Origin: Deltaproteobacteria bacterium
GTDB taxonomy: Bacteria; Myxococcota; UBA727; VGSZ01
Assembly (NCBI GenBank): GCA_020850995.1
Contig: JADZDP010000156.1
Location: forward strand, 1-54,389
Length of the DNA stretch: 54,389 bases
Direction: 5' to 3'
Shown: positions 9,701 through 17,937 of the stretch, one piece after another
How the letters are laid out: the number at the start of each line of letters is the position of its first letter
How positions within the stretch are numbered: the stretch's first letter is position 1
Position numbers and translations under genes: made by a program
The notes under the pieces: model-generated
Seen by the model: only the letters and a program-made list of their open reading frames with translations
Databases searched by the model: none
Told to the model about the DNA's origin: nothing

Positions 9701-11260
9701 CACGGCGCACAGGCCGTCGCAGCCGTCGCCGGCGCCGAGCCCACCGTCGTCGCACTGCTCGCCGGTGCGCACCAAGCCGTCGCCACACACCGCGCTACAG
9801 AGCGCGGGGAAGCCCGCGCAGTCCCAGCCGATCTCTTCCAAACAGAAGCGAGCGCAGCCATCGCCATCGTCCTGGTTGCCGTCGTCGCACTCTTCGCCCT
9901 GGTCTTGGTTGCCGTCGCCGCAGGTCTCGGCGCAGGTCGAGGGCTGGCCCCAACACGCCCAGCCAGCCTCGCCAGCGCAGCTGCCGTCGCAGCCGTCGCC
10001 CGGCGCGATGTTGCCGTCGTCGCACGCCTCGCCGAGCTCGAACACGCCATTGCCGCAACGCGCACACAGGCTCGGGCTGCCGCTGCAATGCCAGGCGTTC
10101 TCGACGAAGCAAGTGCGCGTGCAGCCGTCGCCCCCTCGGTCGTTGCCGTCGTCGCAGGCTTCGCCGGGGAGCACCAAGGCGTCGCCACACAGGGCGCGGC
10201 ACAACGAGGGCGCGCCCACGCAGGCGAAGCCGGTCTCGTCGCGGCAGTAGGCGTCGCAGCCGTCGCCAGCGATGACGTTCTCGTCGTCACAGCGCTCCGC
10301 CAGGCGCACGAAGCCATCGCCGCACACGCCGCGGCACACCGAGGGCTCACCGAAGCAGACCGCGCCGGGCTCGAGCGCGCAGATCGCCGAGCAGCCATCC
10401 GCGGCCTGGCTGTTGCCGTCGTCGCAGCTCTCGACGCCACGGATGAGGCCATCGCCGCAGGTGGGCGCGCACTCGGAGGGTTCGCCGTCGCAGGCGTACC
10501 CGACCTCACGCCCGCAGTCGGCCGCGCAGCCGTCGCCGTCGTCGACGTTGCCGTCGTCGCACTCCTCGTCGCCGGCGGGGACGCCGTCGCCGCAGGTGGT
10601 GACGCACGTCGACGGAGCACCGCTACAGTCAAAGCCGTGATCGATCGCGCAGGCGCGACACCCGTCGGCGAGCTCGTCGGCGGCTCCGTCGTCGCACTCC
10701 TCCACGGGTACCGCCACGACGCCGTCGCCGCACACGCCGCACACGCTCGGCTCGCCCGCGCAGCGAGCGCCGGGCTCCACCGCGCAGGTGCTGTCGCAGC
10801 CGTCGCGCGCCGCGCTGTTGCCGTCGTCGCACTGCTCCAGGTCGGGCTCCACCGCGCCGTCCCCGCAGATGACCGCCGCGCCGATGGGCACCGCCACAGA
10901 CACGATACCGTCGGCGACCACCCGCACCTCGGCGCTGCCGGTGCCAACCACGACGCCAGCGTCAAGCGCGTCCACGCGCACGCGCACCAGCGCGCCGCCG
11001 AGCGCGCGGTCGACGAGGACCATGACGCTCTCGCCCTCCGGTACCAGCGGTCGCGGCTCGCTCGGCGCCCGACCGGGCTCGATGACGACGACACCATCAA
11101 CCAGGCCGCTCACCGAGAGCTGATCGACGGTGAGCGAGGCCGCGAAGCTCGGCCGCACCTCGAGACCCGTGAGGCCCGACTGCACGGGCGCCGCGCACGT
11201 GCACGCGCCGAGCGCGGAGCCCGCCAACAGGAGCGCGAGTCGCCACGCGCGCCTGCTCAC
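6755..11260 (-). CDS. Giant surface lipoprotein with 24 Cys-rich (DUF4215-like) repeats and Gly-rich C-terminus
   Basis: A 1501-aa exported protein. The signal peptide ends in a lipobox, SALGAC with Cys20. Residues about 21-130 form a beta-rich domain. By my count 24 tandem units of 31-48 residues follow (about 131-1176), each patterned CGDG..., ECDDGN, GDGC, then further Cys in most units; this is the disulfide repeat typical of Myxococcota secreted proteins. After a beta stretch, residues about 1286-1485 are extremely Gly-rich (GGGGG runs). Likely cell-surface or matrix protein for adhesion or structure. Start chosen is GTG at 11260, preceded by AGGGAG about 11 nt upstream. An upstream in-frame start at 11296 would add 12 residues before the signal peptide. 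Repeat phase is kept with no frameshift. Confidence 0.92.
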   Translation of the reverse strand: MSRRAWRLALLLAGSALGACTCAAPVQSGLTGLEVRPSFAASLTVDQLSVSGLVDGVVVIEPGRAPSEPRPLVPEGESVMVLVDRALGGALVRVRVDALDAGVVVGTGSAEVRVVADGIVSVAVPIGAAVICGDGAVEPDLEQCDDGNSAARDGCDSTCAVEPGARCAGEPSVCGVCGDGVVAVPVEECDDGAADELADGCRACAIDHGFDCSGAPSTCVTTCGDGVPAGDEECDDGNVDDGDGCAADCGREVGYACDGEPSECAPTCGDGLIRGVESCDDGNSQAADGCSAICALEPGAVCFGEPSVCRGVCGDGFVRLAERCDDENVIAGDGCDAYCRDETGFACVGAPSLCRALCGDALVLPGEACDDGNDRGGDGCTRTCFVENAWHCSGSPSLCARCGNGVFELGEACDDGNIAPGDGCDGSCAGEAGWACWGQPSTCAETCGDGNQDQGEECDDGNQDDGDGCARFCLEEIGWDCAGFPALCSAVCGDGLVRTGEQCDDGGLGAGDGCDGLCAVEPGYTCDGEPSDCSVCGDGLIGGTEACDDGDLDGAVDGCDALCRIDAQWACEGEPSYCTFPCGDGQTRGAEECDDANLQSGDGCSAACARELGFSCVGLDPTVCSASCGDGLVVGVEQCDDRNSDMGDGCSASCQQEAGFSCAGAPSVCSAECGDGLVVGPESCDDGNTIPQDGCSAECVLQAGFSCTPAQPCAPVCGDGLLVSGEACDDADHDSGDGCSASCAVEPGFVCVGAPSVCAPCGDGLVSGAESCDDGDTATGDGCSAQCQVEAGYACLGEPSVCTAGCGNAVLDLVAGEACDDGNLGDGDGCSSTCQEEAGFVCTGAPTSTCAAVCGDGTHLAVEQCDDGDTTAGDGCDGACHSELGWACSGSPSTCAPVCGDGYLRGGEACDDNNGADGDGCSSACAREAGFDCAGEPTLCSALCGDGLVVDAEPCDDDDTNAGDGCSPTCAIEPGWGCAGAPSVCQRCGNGVREGTEACDDGGTTGGDGCSSVCALEPGFSCDGGSPTVCVPIGSDCGNGVPEPMEECDDGDTTSGDGCDDNCRVTGCGNGVLTATEECDDGNAAAGDGCEPITCRTTGSLCGNGTPEGAEECDDGDLDDTDGCLTSCRHASCGDGVERDGAGETCDDANLIGGDGCDPSCEVEAGFVCQGDHSFCFRSFATPPLHGVSTGQPSSDLVVNCAAVVDTDSATANICGRGVSLRPIAPYGIELAAIDVRHLTLTAVGSLSFVGTRGAVVLAYGDAVVAGVIDVSGAADARDGPGARAGDCGTSAGTCGGNSDGGCAGGGAGGAGGAGGAPGGPAGGLAQAFPPQNPVGGCAGAGRASVRAGGAGGFLMVAAAGQVDLSGALRAAGGPGGGGDASDFGGGGGGSGGYIVLDAPAISFAPTAFVLTGGGGGESGGGGGGLDGHAGVDGGAGGTGTAGNDGGSGGSMSVSANGGNGGGGGGFGGGGGGGGAGTLTLRGATGCAALQASSAAPVECQ
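7732..10868 (-). repeat. Coding tandem repeat array, about 24 units of roughly 93-144 bp
   Basis: On the plus strand the array shows as recurring CAGCCGTCGCC and GCCGTCGTCGCA motifs, which are the reverse complements of codons for GDGC and CDDG. Units have diverged in sequence but keep Cys spacing. Units 21-23 (toward 8.2-7.8 kb) are shorter because the second half, with the E-x-G-x-x-C segment, is missing. Confidence 0.9.
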
Positions 11261-11429
11261 GGTCGTTGGATCTCCCTGCGGGTTGTGCGCCGCCACTCAC
11301 CTAGGATCGCCGCTGCCGCACGACCCGAAAAGCAGCGCGCTCCACCTGCACCGTTCTGTGTCGGGTATCGACCGCCGCGACGCTCTGACCGCGTCGCGGG
11401 GCCATCGCGAACCGCGGCGCGCCGCGCGC

Positions 11430-11936
11430 TCAGCGCCGCGTCGACACCGCGCCAGCTGCCACGTCGCGCACCACCACCGGCACGATCAGGGTCTCCGTGG
11501 GATCGCCGTCGGGCTCGGTGGTGTCGGCGACGGTCTCCGACCAGGCCGCCTGGAACAGGCGCTCGAGGAGCGGCAGCACCACCGACTCGACGAGCTCGAA
11601 CGCGGCCAGCCCCATGGCGGTGCTCGGCGCGCGCGTGACGAAGCAGTGGCGGACGGCCGGCAGGTAGCAGTGCGACATCACGCTGAAGTCGACGGGGTTC
11701 AAGCCGCCGGCGCGGCGCAGCCGAATGAGCTGGTGCAGGTAGTCGACGAGGGGCTGCTCATCGCCGCGCTCGAGGTAGGTGGCCACGCTGCTCATCACCA
11801 GCGCGATCGAGCGACGCCCGACCTCGGCGTCGATGGCGGCGATACCGCTCCGCAGCCGGCACGCCAGGGCGTAGGCCGACGCCGCGATGGTGGCGCCGTG
11901 CTCGCGGAGCATGGTGATGGCGAGCTGTTGTGGCAT
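11430..11936 (-). CDS. Small all-helical protein of unknown function
   Basis: A 168-aa protein with no signal peptide, predicted almost entirely helical, Leu/Ala/Arg-rich, with residues such as YLHQLIRLRRAGG in its middle. The layout is reminiscent of N-terminal sensor helices of RsbR-like or PAS-associated regulators, but I cannot assign a family. Start ATG at 11936 is chosen because the longer frame upstream (to 12269) has unlikely composition and would run into the divergent surface-protein gene. It is followed by 169 nt without a gene before the repeat protein. A catalytic role is not apparent. Confidence 0.6.
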   Translation of the reverse strand: MPQQLAITMLREHGATIAASAYALACRLRSGIAAIDAEVGRRSIALVMSSVATYLERGDEQPLVDYLHQLIRLRRAGGLNPVDFSVMSHCYLPAVRHCFVTRAPSTAMGLAAFELVESVVLPLLERLFQAAWSETVADTTEPDGDPTETLIVPVVVRDVAAGAVSTRR

Positions 11937-12155
11937 GGTGGCACCCGCCGTTCGTGTCGAGGTCGAACATGGTTTCACGACGCAGCGCACCACCGCAACG
12001 CAGCCGAAATCGCCCCGGTCCTCGCCGCGCCGCGCAACAATGACACGCTGCATCATATAGCAAATACCGGCGGATCTGACTCCAGGATGTACTTGGTGGC
12101 CCTTCATGGATCGCGTTTCGAGAGATAAACGGGCGCCGGCCTTCAGGAGGACACC
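11937..12155. other. 219-bp divergent intergenic region
   Basis: Separates the helical protein (-) from the HYDIN/FG-GAP surface protein (+). It is the most AT-rich gap in this half of the window. It carries the possible minus-strand -10 described separately and, on the plus strand, a strong AGGAGG ribosome site just before the ATG at 12156. Confidence 0.5.
12052..12057 (-). promoter_or_regulatory. Candidate -10 element TATGAT
   Basis: Minus-strand TATGAT matches the sigma-70 -10 consensus at 5 of 6 positions and lies in an AT-rich patch (CATCATATAG on the plus strand). It would start a transcript about 105 nt before the helical-protein ATG at 11936. No good -35 is visible. Confidence 0.3.
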
Positions 12156-15100
12156 ATGCGTTTCCGCCGGTCTGCGCTCGCGTCGTTGATTGCGCTCGTC
12201 ACCTTCTCTGCATGCAATTGCGACGAGCTGCTCGGCGGCCTGCCGGCGCCCATGGCGGTGCTCACCCACGGTGACGACGAGGCGCCGCCCCTCCCCTACC
12301 TGGAGGTGGGCATCGCGCCGACGACGCTTGGTCAGACGGCCGCCGTCACCCTGGTGCTCAAGAACGTGGGCACCAAGGCGCTGCAGGTGAGCGACATCGT
12401 CACTGCCGCAGACTTCGACCTCTGCCCTGCGCCGTCGGCGGCCTTTCAGATCAGCGACCCCGCCACCGCGCCCCGCACCTTCTCACTCGACAACGGCAAG
12501 GAGCAGACCATCACCGTCGGCTTCACGCCCACCAACGGCGCGCCCTCGTGCACCGTGGTGGAGGTCCACAGCGACGACGCGGCCAACCCGGTGCTGCGCG
12601 CGGTGCTCACGGGCCAAGGCGACGCGCCCCAGCTGTGCGCCGATCGCGGCATCATCGACTTCGGTGAGGTGTTCGTGGGCAGCACCGCCGACGACGTGGT
12701 GCACCTGACCTCGTGCGGCACGCGGCCAATTACCATCACCCAGGCGAGCCTCGACGAGCTCTTCCCCGACCCCTTCGTCGCCGGCGGCGTCGCTACCGGC
12801 TCGCCCCTGGCGCCCGGGAGCGCGCTCGACGTCCCCGTGTCCTTCCACCCGCTCGTCGTCGACAGCTGGTCGCTCGCCAACGGCACCAGCGGCACCATCA
12901 CCCTCGCCACCGACGCCACGCAGTCCGCCGAGTACCGCATCGAGCTGGTCGGCAGCTCGCGACGCCCACCGGCGTGCGTGGTCCAGGTAGTGCCCGAGAG
13001 CGTGCAGTTCGGCAGCGTCGCCGAGGGTCGCTCGTCGACGCAGCCGGTGATCATCCGGAACATCGGCGAGCTGCCCTGCACCTTCACGTCGGCGACGGTG
13101 CGCGCGCCGGCCGGCTCCTTCTCATCGGTGCTGGTGGACCTGGCGGCGGGCACGGTGCTGCAGCCCGCCCAGTCCGGCACCGTCGACGTCACCTTTGCGC
13201 CCACCAGCGTCGCCGGCACCGAGAGCGGCTTCCTCGACGTGGTCACCGACGATCCGGCGCAGCCGAACATGGAGGTGCCGCTGCAGGGCACCAGCGTGGA
13301 GATGACGCCCTGCTTCCTGGAGGCGAGCCCCACCGCCCTCAACTGGGGCGCGCAGCCCATCGCCCGTACCGTCGAGCGCGAGGTGGTGCTCACCAACGTC
13401 GGCGAGGAGGACTGCATCGTCACCGACCTCGATCTGACCACCGGCGCGCCCTACTTCACGCTCATCGAGCCGCCCATGACGCAGCTCGGCGACACGCTGC
13501 CGCCGCCCTTCGACACCATCTTCGGCGGCATGTTCGGCGCCTTCGTGCCCGTAGGCGAAAGCGTCACCTTCCTGGTCGGCTTCCGCCCCGTGGCGAGCCA
13601 GGCCTACGCCGGCAACGTCAACTTCACCTACAAAGAGATGGGCATGGGCAACCCCGACCAGCACCTCGACGTGCCACTGGCCGGCACCGGCCAGGCCCCG
13701 TGCATCAGCGTGACCCCGCTCGACGTCGACTTCGGCGCAGTGGCGACGGGCGCCACCGCCGATCAGACGGTGCAGGTGGCCAACTGCGGCGGCGTCGAGC
13801 TGTTCTTGCGCGGCATCAACATCCGCGCCGGCTCGCATCCCGACTTCCGCGTGCAGGCCGGGCCGAGCATCCCCTCGTCGATCCTGCCCGGCCAAGCCAC
13901 CACCGTGACCGTGCGCGCCGCGCCCACGGCCACCGGCATCGCGCAGGCGGGCGCCGCCATGTACGGCCAGCTCGAGGTCCTCTCCGACGTCGACCCGGAG
14001 CTCGTGTCGCTGCGCGCCAACGCGCCCGGCACCTGTACGGGCTTGTTCTGCTCACCACAGAGCATCGACTTCGGCGAGCTCATCGTGGGTGACGCGCTGG
14101 TGCGCTCCTTCGTGTGCCAGAACCCCACCAGCGTGGCCATCGCGGTCTCGCCCACCGTGGCGGCGCCCTTCGAGATCTTGAGCGCGCCTGCGTCGATCCC
14201 CGGCGGCGGCGCCGGCGTCGTCACCGTGCGCTACACGGCCACCGACACCACCCTCGACACCGCCACCATCACGGTGGGCGCAAACACCTGCACGGGCGGC
14301 GCCGCCACCGTGGCCGTACGCGGTAACGGCACCAACAGCGAGCTGCCGCCCTGCCCGCAGCCGACCACGTTCACACCCGAGGCCTTGTGGGAGTGGGACG
14401 GCGACGGTGCCGCGCCGGCGTCGCGGCAGACCTGGTCGACGCCGCTGGTGTCGCGCCTGCAAGACGACAACGGCGACGGCGTGCTCACGCGCGACGACAC
14501 GCCGCGCGTGGTGTTCATCTCCTTCGATCCGAATGACGCGCCCGACTACCTCAGCTCGGGCGGCATCTCGGGCTCCGAAGAGCAGGTGAACGACCCGGTG
14601 CCCGGCGTGCTGCGCGCCATCGACGGCGCCAGCGGCCACGAGGTGTGGACCAACGTCGACCCGGCGGCGCGGCTGAACTCGTCGGTGACGCCGGCACTCA
14701 TGGACCTGGACGGCGATGGCTGCGTGGAGATCATCGGCCAGAAGTGGGTGCTCTTGCCCGGCGTCGAGGCCATCCCCAACGGCCCCAAGGTGCACGGCAA
14801 GTTCGCCCACGGCAACCTGCTCGCCTTCGACTGCACCGGCCGCGTGAAGTGGGAGTCGCAAGAGTGGCAGCGCGACCCGAACGAGCTCGAAGACGCCGGC
14901 GGCATCGCCGTCGGCGACGTCGACGGCGACGGCTTCGGCGAGGTGGCCGTGGGCGATCACCTCTACGATCACAACGGCCGCCTGCTCTGGGTGGGCGGGC
15001 GCGGCACGGGCTCGGCCGGGCATGGGCCGACCAGCGTGCTGGTCGACGTCGACGGGCAGCCGGGCCTCGAGCTGGTTGCAGGCCCCACGGCCTATCGCGC

Positions 15101-15887
15101 CAACGGCAGCATCCTGTGGGACAATCTCGACGACGTGGATTACGACGGTCACCCGGCCGTGGCCGACCTCGACGGCGACGGCGTCAACGAGGTGGTGTTC
15201 CGCTCGAGCCAGCTCGCCGTATTCGACGGCGTCACGGGCGCGGTCCGCGCCGGCCCCTTCGAGCCGCCGACCCGCATGAGCATGGGGACCACCTGCGAGC
15301 ACACCACGGGCGGTGGTGGCGGTGGTGGCGAGGAAGAGGACCCCTGCGGCATCATCCCCAACAACCCCGCCATCCTCGACGTCGACGGCGACGGCGACCT
15401 CGAGATCGCGGTGGCCTCGCAGGAGATCCTCATCGTCTACCACCACAACCTGACGGAGCTGTGGCGCTCGACCATCTGGGACGGCACCGGCGCCTCGGGC
15501 CCCGCGGGCTTCGACTTCGAGGCCGACGGTACGCAGAACGTCGTGTACGCCGACGAGGGCCACGTATGGTCGTACGGACCGGCGGGCTCGACGGTGTACG
15601 ACGCCGAGCGCCAGAGCGTGACCATGTTCGAGTACACGCCTATCGCCGACATCGACAACGACGGCCACGCCAACCTGCTGGCGGGCAGCAACGAGCCCAT
15701 GTTGCACACGGCCCAGGGCCTCGACGCCTGGCAGAACTCGGGCACCCGTTGGGCGCAGGCACGCGGCATCTGGAACCAGCACGCCTACGTCGAGGAGATC
15801 GTCAGTGAGCTCGGCGCGCCGGTGTGGAACGACGGCGCCACGCCGCTGCCGGGCTTCCGTACGGCGTCGGCGCAGTGCGTGCCGTAG
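12156..15887 (+). CDS. Surface lipoprotein with HYDIN/ASH-like beta domains and FG-GAP repeats
   Basis: A 1243-aa exported protein. The signal peptide ends in a lipobox, FSAC with Cys20. From about residue 45 to 725 there are six to seven Ig-like modules of the choice-of-anchor-D / ASPM-SPD2-Hydin type, recognisable by recurring LNWG or VQFG, V..NVG and F.P lines. The C-terminal third (about 740-1230) carries FG-GAP/VCBS-type calcium-binding segments with DLDGDG, DVDGDG and DIDNDG, typical of an integrin-like beta propeller. A Gly-rich then Glu-rich insert lies near residue 1053. Probably an adhesin or matrix-binding protein on the outer surface. The ATG has AGGAGG at good spacing, so the start is secure. 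Confidence 0.9.
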   Translation: MRFRRSALASLIALVTFSACNCDELLGGLPAPMAVLTHGDDEAPPLPYLEVGIAPTTLGQTAAVTLVLKNVGTKALQVSDIVTAADFDLCPAPSAAFQISDPATAPRTFSLDNGKEQTITVGFTPTNGAPSCTVVEVHSDDAANPVLRAVLTGQGDAPQLCADRGIIDFGEVFVGSTADDVVHLTSCGTRPITITQASLDELFPDPFVAGGVATGSPLAPGSALDVPVSFHPLVVDSWSLANGTSGTITLATDATQSAEYRIELVGSSRRPPACVVQVVPESVQFGSVAEGRSSTQPVIIRNIGELPCTFTSATVRAPAGSFSSVLVDLAAGTVLQPAQSGTVDVTFAPTSVAGTESGFLDVVTDDPAQPNMEVPLQGTSVEMTPCFLEASPTALNWGAQPIARTVEREVVLTNVGEEDCIVTDLDLTTGAPYFTLIEPPMTQLGDTLPPPFDTIFGGMFGAFVPVGESVTFLVGFRPVASQAYAGNVNFTYKEMGMGNPDQHLDVPLAGTGQAPCISVTPLDVDFGAVATGATADQTVQVANCGGVELFLRGINIRAGSHPDFRVQAGPSIPSSILPGQATTVTVRAAPTATGIAQAGAAMYGQLEVLSDVDPELVSLRANAPGTCTGLFCSPQSIDFGELIVGDALVRSFVCQNPTSVAIAVSPTVAAPFEILSAPASIPGGGAGVVTVRYTATDTTLDTATITVGANTCTGGAATVAVRGNGTNSELPPCPQPTTFTPEALWEWDGDGAAPASRQTWSTPLVSRLQDDNGDGVLTRDDTPRVVFISFDPNDAPDYLSSGGISGSEEQVNDPVPGVLRAIDGASGHEVWTNVDPAARLNSSVTPALMDLDGDGCVEIIGQKWVLLPGVEAIPNGPKVHGKFAHGNLLAFDCTGRVKWESQEWQRDPNELEDAGGIAVGDVDGDGFGEVAVGDHLYDHNGRLLWVGGRGTGSAGHGPTSVLVDVDGQPGLELVAGPTAYRANGSILWDNLDDVDYDGHPAVADLDGDGVNEVVFRSSQLAVFDGVTGAVRAGPFEPPTRMSMGTTCEHTTGGGGGGGEEEDPCGIIPNNPAILDVDGDGDLEIAVASQEILIVYHHNLTELWRSTIWDGTGASGPAGFDFEADGTQNVVYADEGHVWSYGPAGSTVYDAERQSVTMFEYTPIADIDNDGHANLLAGSNEPMLHTAQGLDAWQNSGTRWAQARGIWNQHAYVEEIVSELGAPVWNDGATPLPGFRTASAQCVP

Positions 15888-15930
15888 CGCTACCGGCCGA
15901 GCGCCGCCCAGCCGTCCGCCGGTCCTGCGC

Positions 15931-17844
15931 TCAGGCCTGGGCGCGCCGCGCGCGCACCGCCGCCAGCAACTGCTCGGCGTTGACCGGCTTCCTGACGACG
16001 CCGTCGACCAGGGCCGACTGCCCTTCGCTCAGCGCGTCGCCGGTGAAGTACAGGAGCCGCGCGCCCTGGCCACGTGCGCGCAGCTGGCCCACCAGCTCGG
16101 CGTCGGCCCCCGCGGCGAGGGAGCGATCGAGCAGGATCACGTCGAAGCGATCCCGCGTGAGCGCCTCCAGCGCGAGGGCGCCACCCTCGGCGCACACCAC
16201 CCGGCAGCCTTTGAGCTCGAGCAGCCGAGAGGTCGCGCGCCGAACCAGCGGGTCGTCATCGACGAGCAGCACCGTGGTTGGGGGGGCCTCGGCCGGGCGA
16301 GGCGGGCGCGCGCGACTGAAGGTGCTGCCCTCCGCCACCGGCAGCCACAAGGTCGCGGCGGTCCCCTGCCCCGCCTGCGAGCTGAGCTCGAGCTTGCCGC
16401 CGAGCTCGCGCGCCACCGCCATGCTGGTAGCCAGGCCGAGCCCGGTGCCGGCGCCGACCGCCTTGGTGGTGAAGAAGGGCTCGCACGCCCGCTGCAGGGT
16501 GTCGGCGTCCATGCCAGTGCCATTGTCGGTGACGCGAAGATACGCGAGCTCGCTGCCATCGACGGTGTCGGCGCCCGCCTCGATGACGATGCGGCGCGGC
16601 TCGCGTGCGCTCGGCAGCAGCGCGTCCCGCGCGTTGAACAGCAGGTTCAAGAGCACTTGCTCGACGTCGGTGGCGTCGCCCCGCACCGGTGGCAACCCCG
16701 GCGTGACCCGGCAGTCGATGGCGATGCCGCCACCCAGCGTTCGCGCGCACACCGCCGTGCTGCGCTCGATCACGGTGGCGAGGTCGACCGTGCTCGGCGC
16801 CCGCGGCAGGCGCTTGCCCGCGTAGGTCATGAGCTGGTGCACCAGCTCCGCCGCGCGCGTCGCGGCCCCGATGGCGTCGTCGACGATGGCTGCGTGATCG
16901 CCGGGCACAACCCGGCGTACGAGCTCGAGGCTCGGCAAAATGACGGTGAGCAGGTTGTTGAAGTTGTGCGCCACGCCCGCGGTCAGCGTGCCCACGGCGT
17001 TGAGGCGATGGACGTGGCGCAGCTCTTCTTCCACGCGTCGCTGCGAGGTGACATCAATGAGCCCGCCCACGACCACCGCGAGCTTGCCCTGGGCATTCAT
17101 GGTGGGACGCGCGATCACCATGGCCCAGCGCACCTCGCCGTCGGGGCGAACGATTCGGTGCGTGCGCTGTATCGACTCACCGGCGAGCAGTCGCCCGCCG
17201 TCCGCGCTCACCAGGTCACGGTCGTCGGGATGGACGACCGTGGTGGTGTAGGCGGCGAGGTCCACGGGCGTGGGGTACCCGGTGATCTCCTGCATGCGCT
17301 CGTCCCAGATGATCCGGTTGCGATCGATCTCCCAGGTCCACAGGCCCAAGCCGGTTGCCGCCAGCGCGAGCTTGAGCATGGCCTCGCGCTCCGCCACGCT
17401 CTGCTCGCGGCGCTGCATCGCTGTGACGTCGATGGTCGAGAGGAGACCGCCGACGATCGTCTCGCCCTCCCGCACCGCGGTGACGTCGGTCTGGTAGTGA
17501 GCGACCGTTTCGTGCGGGCCCTGGCCGTCGATGGCATAGCTGGTTGGCACGCCGCTGCTGAGCACCTGAGCGATCACCGGCGCGGCGGCGGCCCACGACC
17601 TCGGCGGCATGAAGTCGGACATCGGGCGTCCGAGCACCTGCTCGACGGTGAGGGGCGGGACGCAGCGGTTGAGGTACGTGATGCGCAGCGCGCGGTCGAA
17701 GCGGATCACCATGTTCGGCACGACAGTGAGCAGCTGCTCCATCTGGGCAGCGTCGTGCCGCAAGCGATCGCGCTCGCCCTCGAGCTCGGCGACCCGCTGC
17801 CGCAGGCGTGCCACCTCCACTTCTGCGTGGGTGGGCTCACTCAT
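15931..17844 (-). CDS. Hybrid histidine kinase, PAS-PAS-HisKA-HATPase-REC
   Basis: A 637-aa cytoplasmic sensor kinase. An N-terminal coiled coil (5-38) leads to two PAS domains (about 38-142 and 155-270). The second has the PAS/PAC signature W..DERMQEITGY and HPDD. The HisKA H-box AGVAHNFNNLL puts the phosphoryl histidine at 293. The ATPase has the N box LFNARDAL (Asn404), G1 DNGTGM (440-445) and GTGLGL. The C-terminal receiver domain (about 524-635) has acidic residues DDD at 529-531, phospho-acceptor Asp573 and the conserved Lys619 in RKP. No transmembrane segment, so it senses a cytoplasmic signal. The ATG at 17844 begins right at the coiled coil; the frame extends upstream but opposes the L,D-transpeptidase gene. 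No adjacent response regulator is present, so it must signal to a distant partner. Confidence 0.93.
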   Translation of the reverse strand: MSEPTHAEVEVARLRQRVAELEGERDRLRHDAAQMEQLLTVVPNMVIRFDRALRITYLNRCVPPLTVEQVLGRPMSDFMPPRSWAAAAPVIAQVLSSGVPTSYAIDGQGPHETVAHYQTDVTAVREGETIVGGLLSTIDVTAMQRREQSVAEREAMLKLALAATGLGLWTWEIDRNRIIWDERMQEITGYPTPVDLAAYTTTVVHPDDRDLVSADGGRLLAGESIQRTHRIVRPDGEVRWAMVIARPTMNAQGKLAVVVGGLIDVTSQRRVEEELRHVHRLNAVGTLTAGVAHNFNNLLTVILPSLELVRRVVPGDHAAIVDDAIGAATRAAELVHQLMTYAGKRLPRAPSTVDLATVIERSTAVCARTLGGGIAIDCRVTPGLPPVRGDATDVEQVLLNLLFNARDALLPSAREPRRIVIEAGADTVDGSELAYLRVTDNGTGMDADTLQRACEPFFTTKAVGAGTGLGLATSMAVARELGGKLELSSQAGQGTAATLWLPVAEGSTFSRARPPRPAEAPPTTVLLVDDDPLVRRATSRLLELKGCRVVCAEGGALALEALTRDRFDVILLDRSLAAGADAELVGQLRARGQGARLLYFTGDALSEGQSALVDGVVRKPVNAEQLLAAVRARRAQA

Positions 17845-17925
17845 GACGCCGGTCCGTAGCACGATCGGCTCGGCCGGGCGACACGCGGCGCCCGCGCGCG
17901 TTCGACGAGCCGGCAAGCACGGTAG

Positions 17926-17931
17926 TAGCGT
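17926..17931 (+). promoter_or_regulatory. Candidate -10 element TAGCGT before the YkuD-like gene
   Basis: TAGCGT (TAnnnT) ends 6 nt before the GTG start at 17938. There is no Shine-Dalgarno in front of that GTG, so a leaderless transcript would explain how it is translated. No clear -35. Confidence 0.35.
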
Positions 17932-17937
17932 GCCCAC

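Noticed and set aside
7732..10868. Regular repeats that could be taken for a CRISPR array
   Set aside because: The period is roughly 93-144 bp, units are not identical and there are no unique spacers; they are in-frame protein repeats.
6722..11638. A 1638-codon open frame on the plus strand opposite the 24-repeat protein
   Set aside because: It arises because Cys/Asp/Gly codons of the repeats read as Ala/Val/Ala-rich sequence on the other strand. Periodicity, signal peptide and known repeat pattern support only the minus-strand gene.
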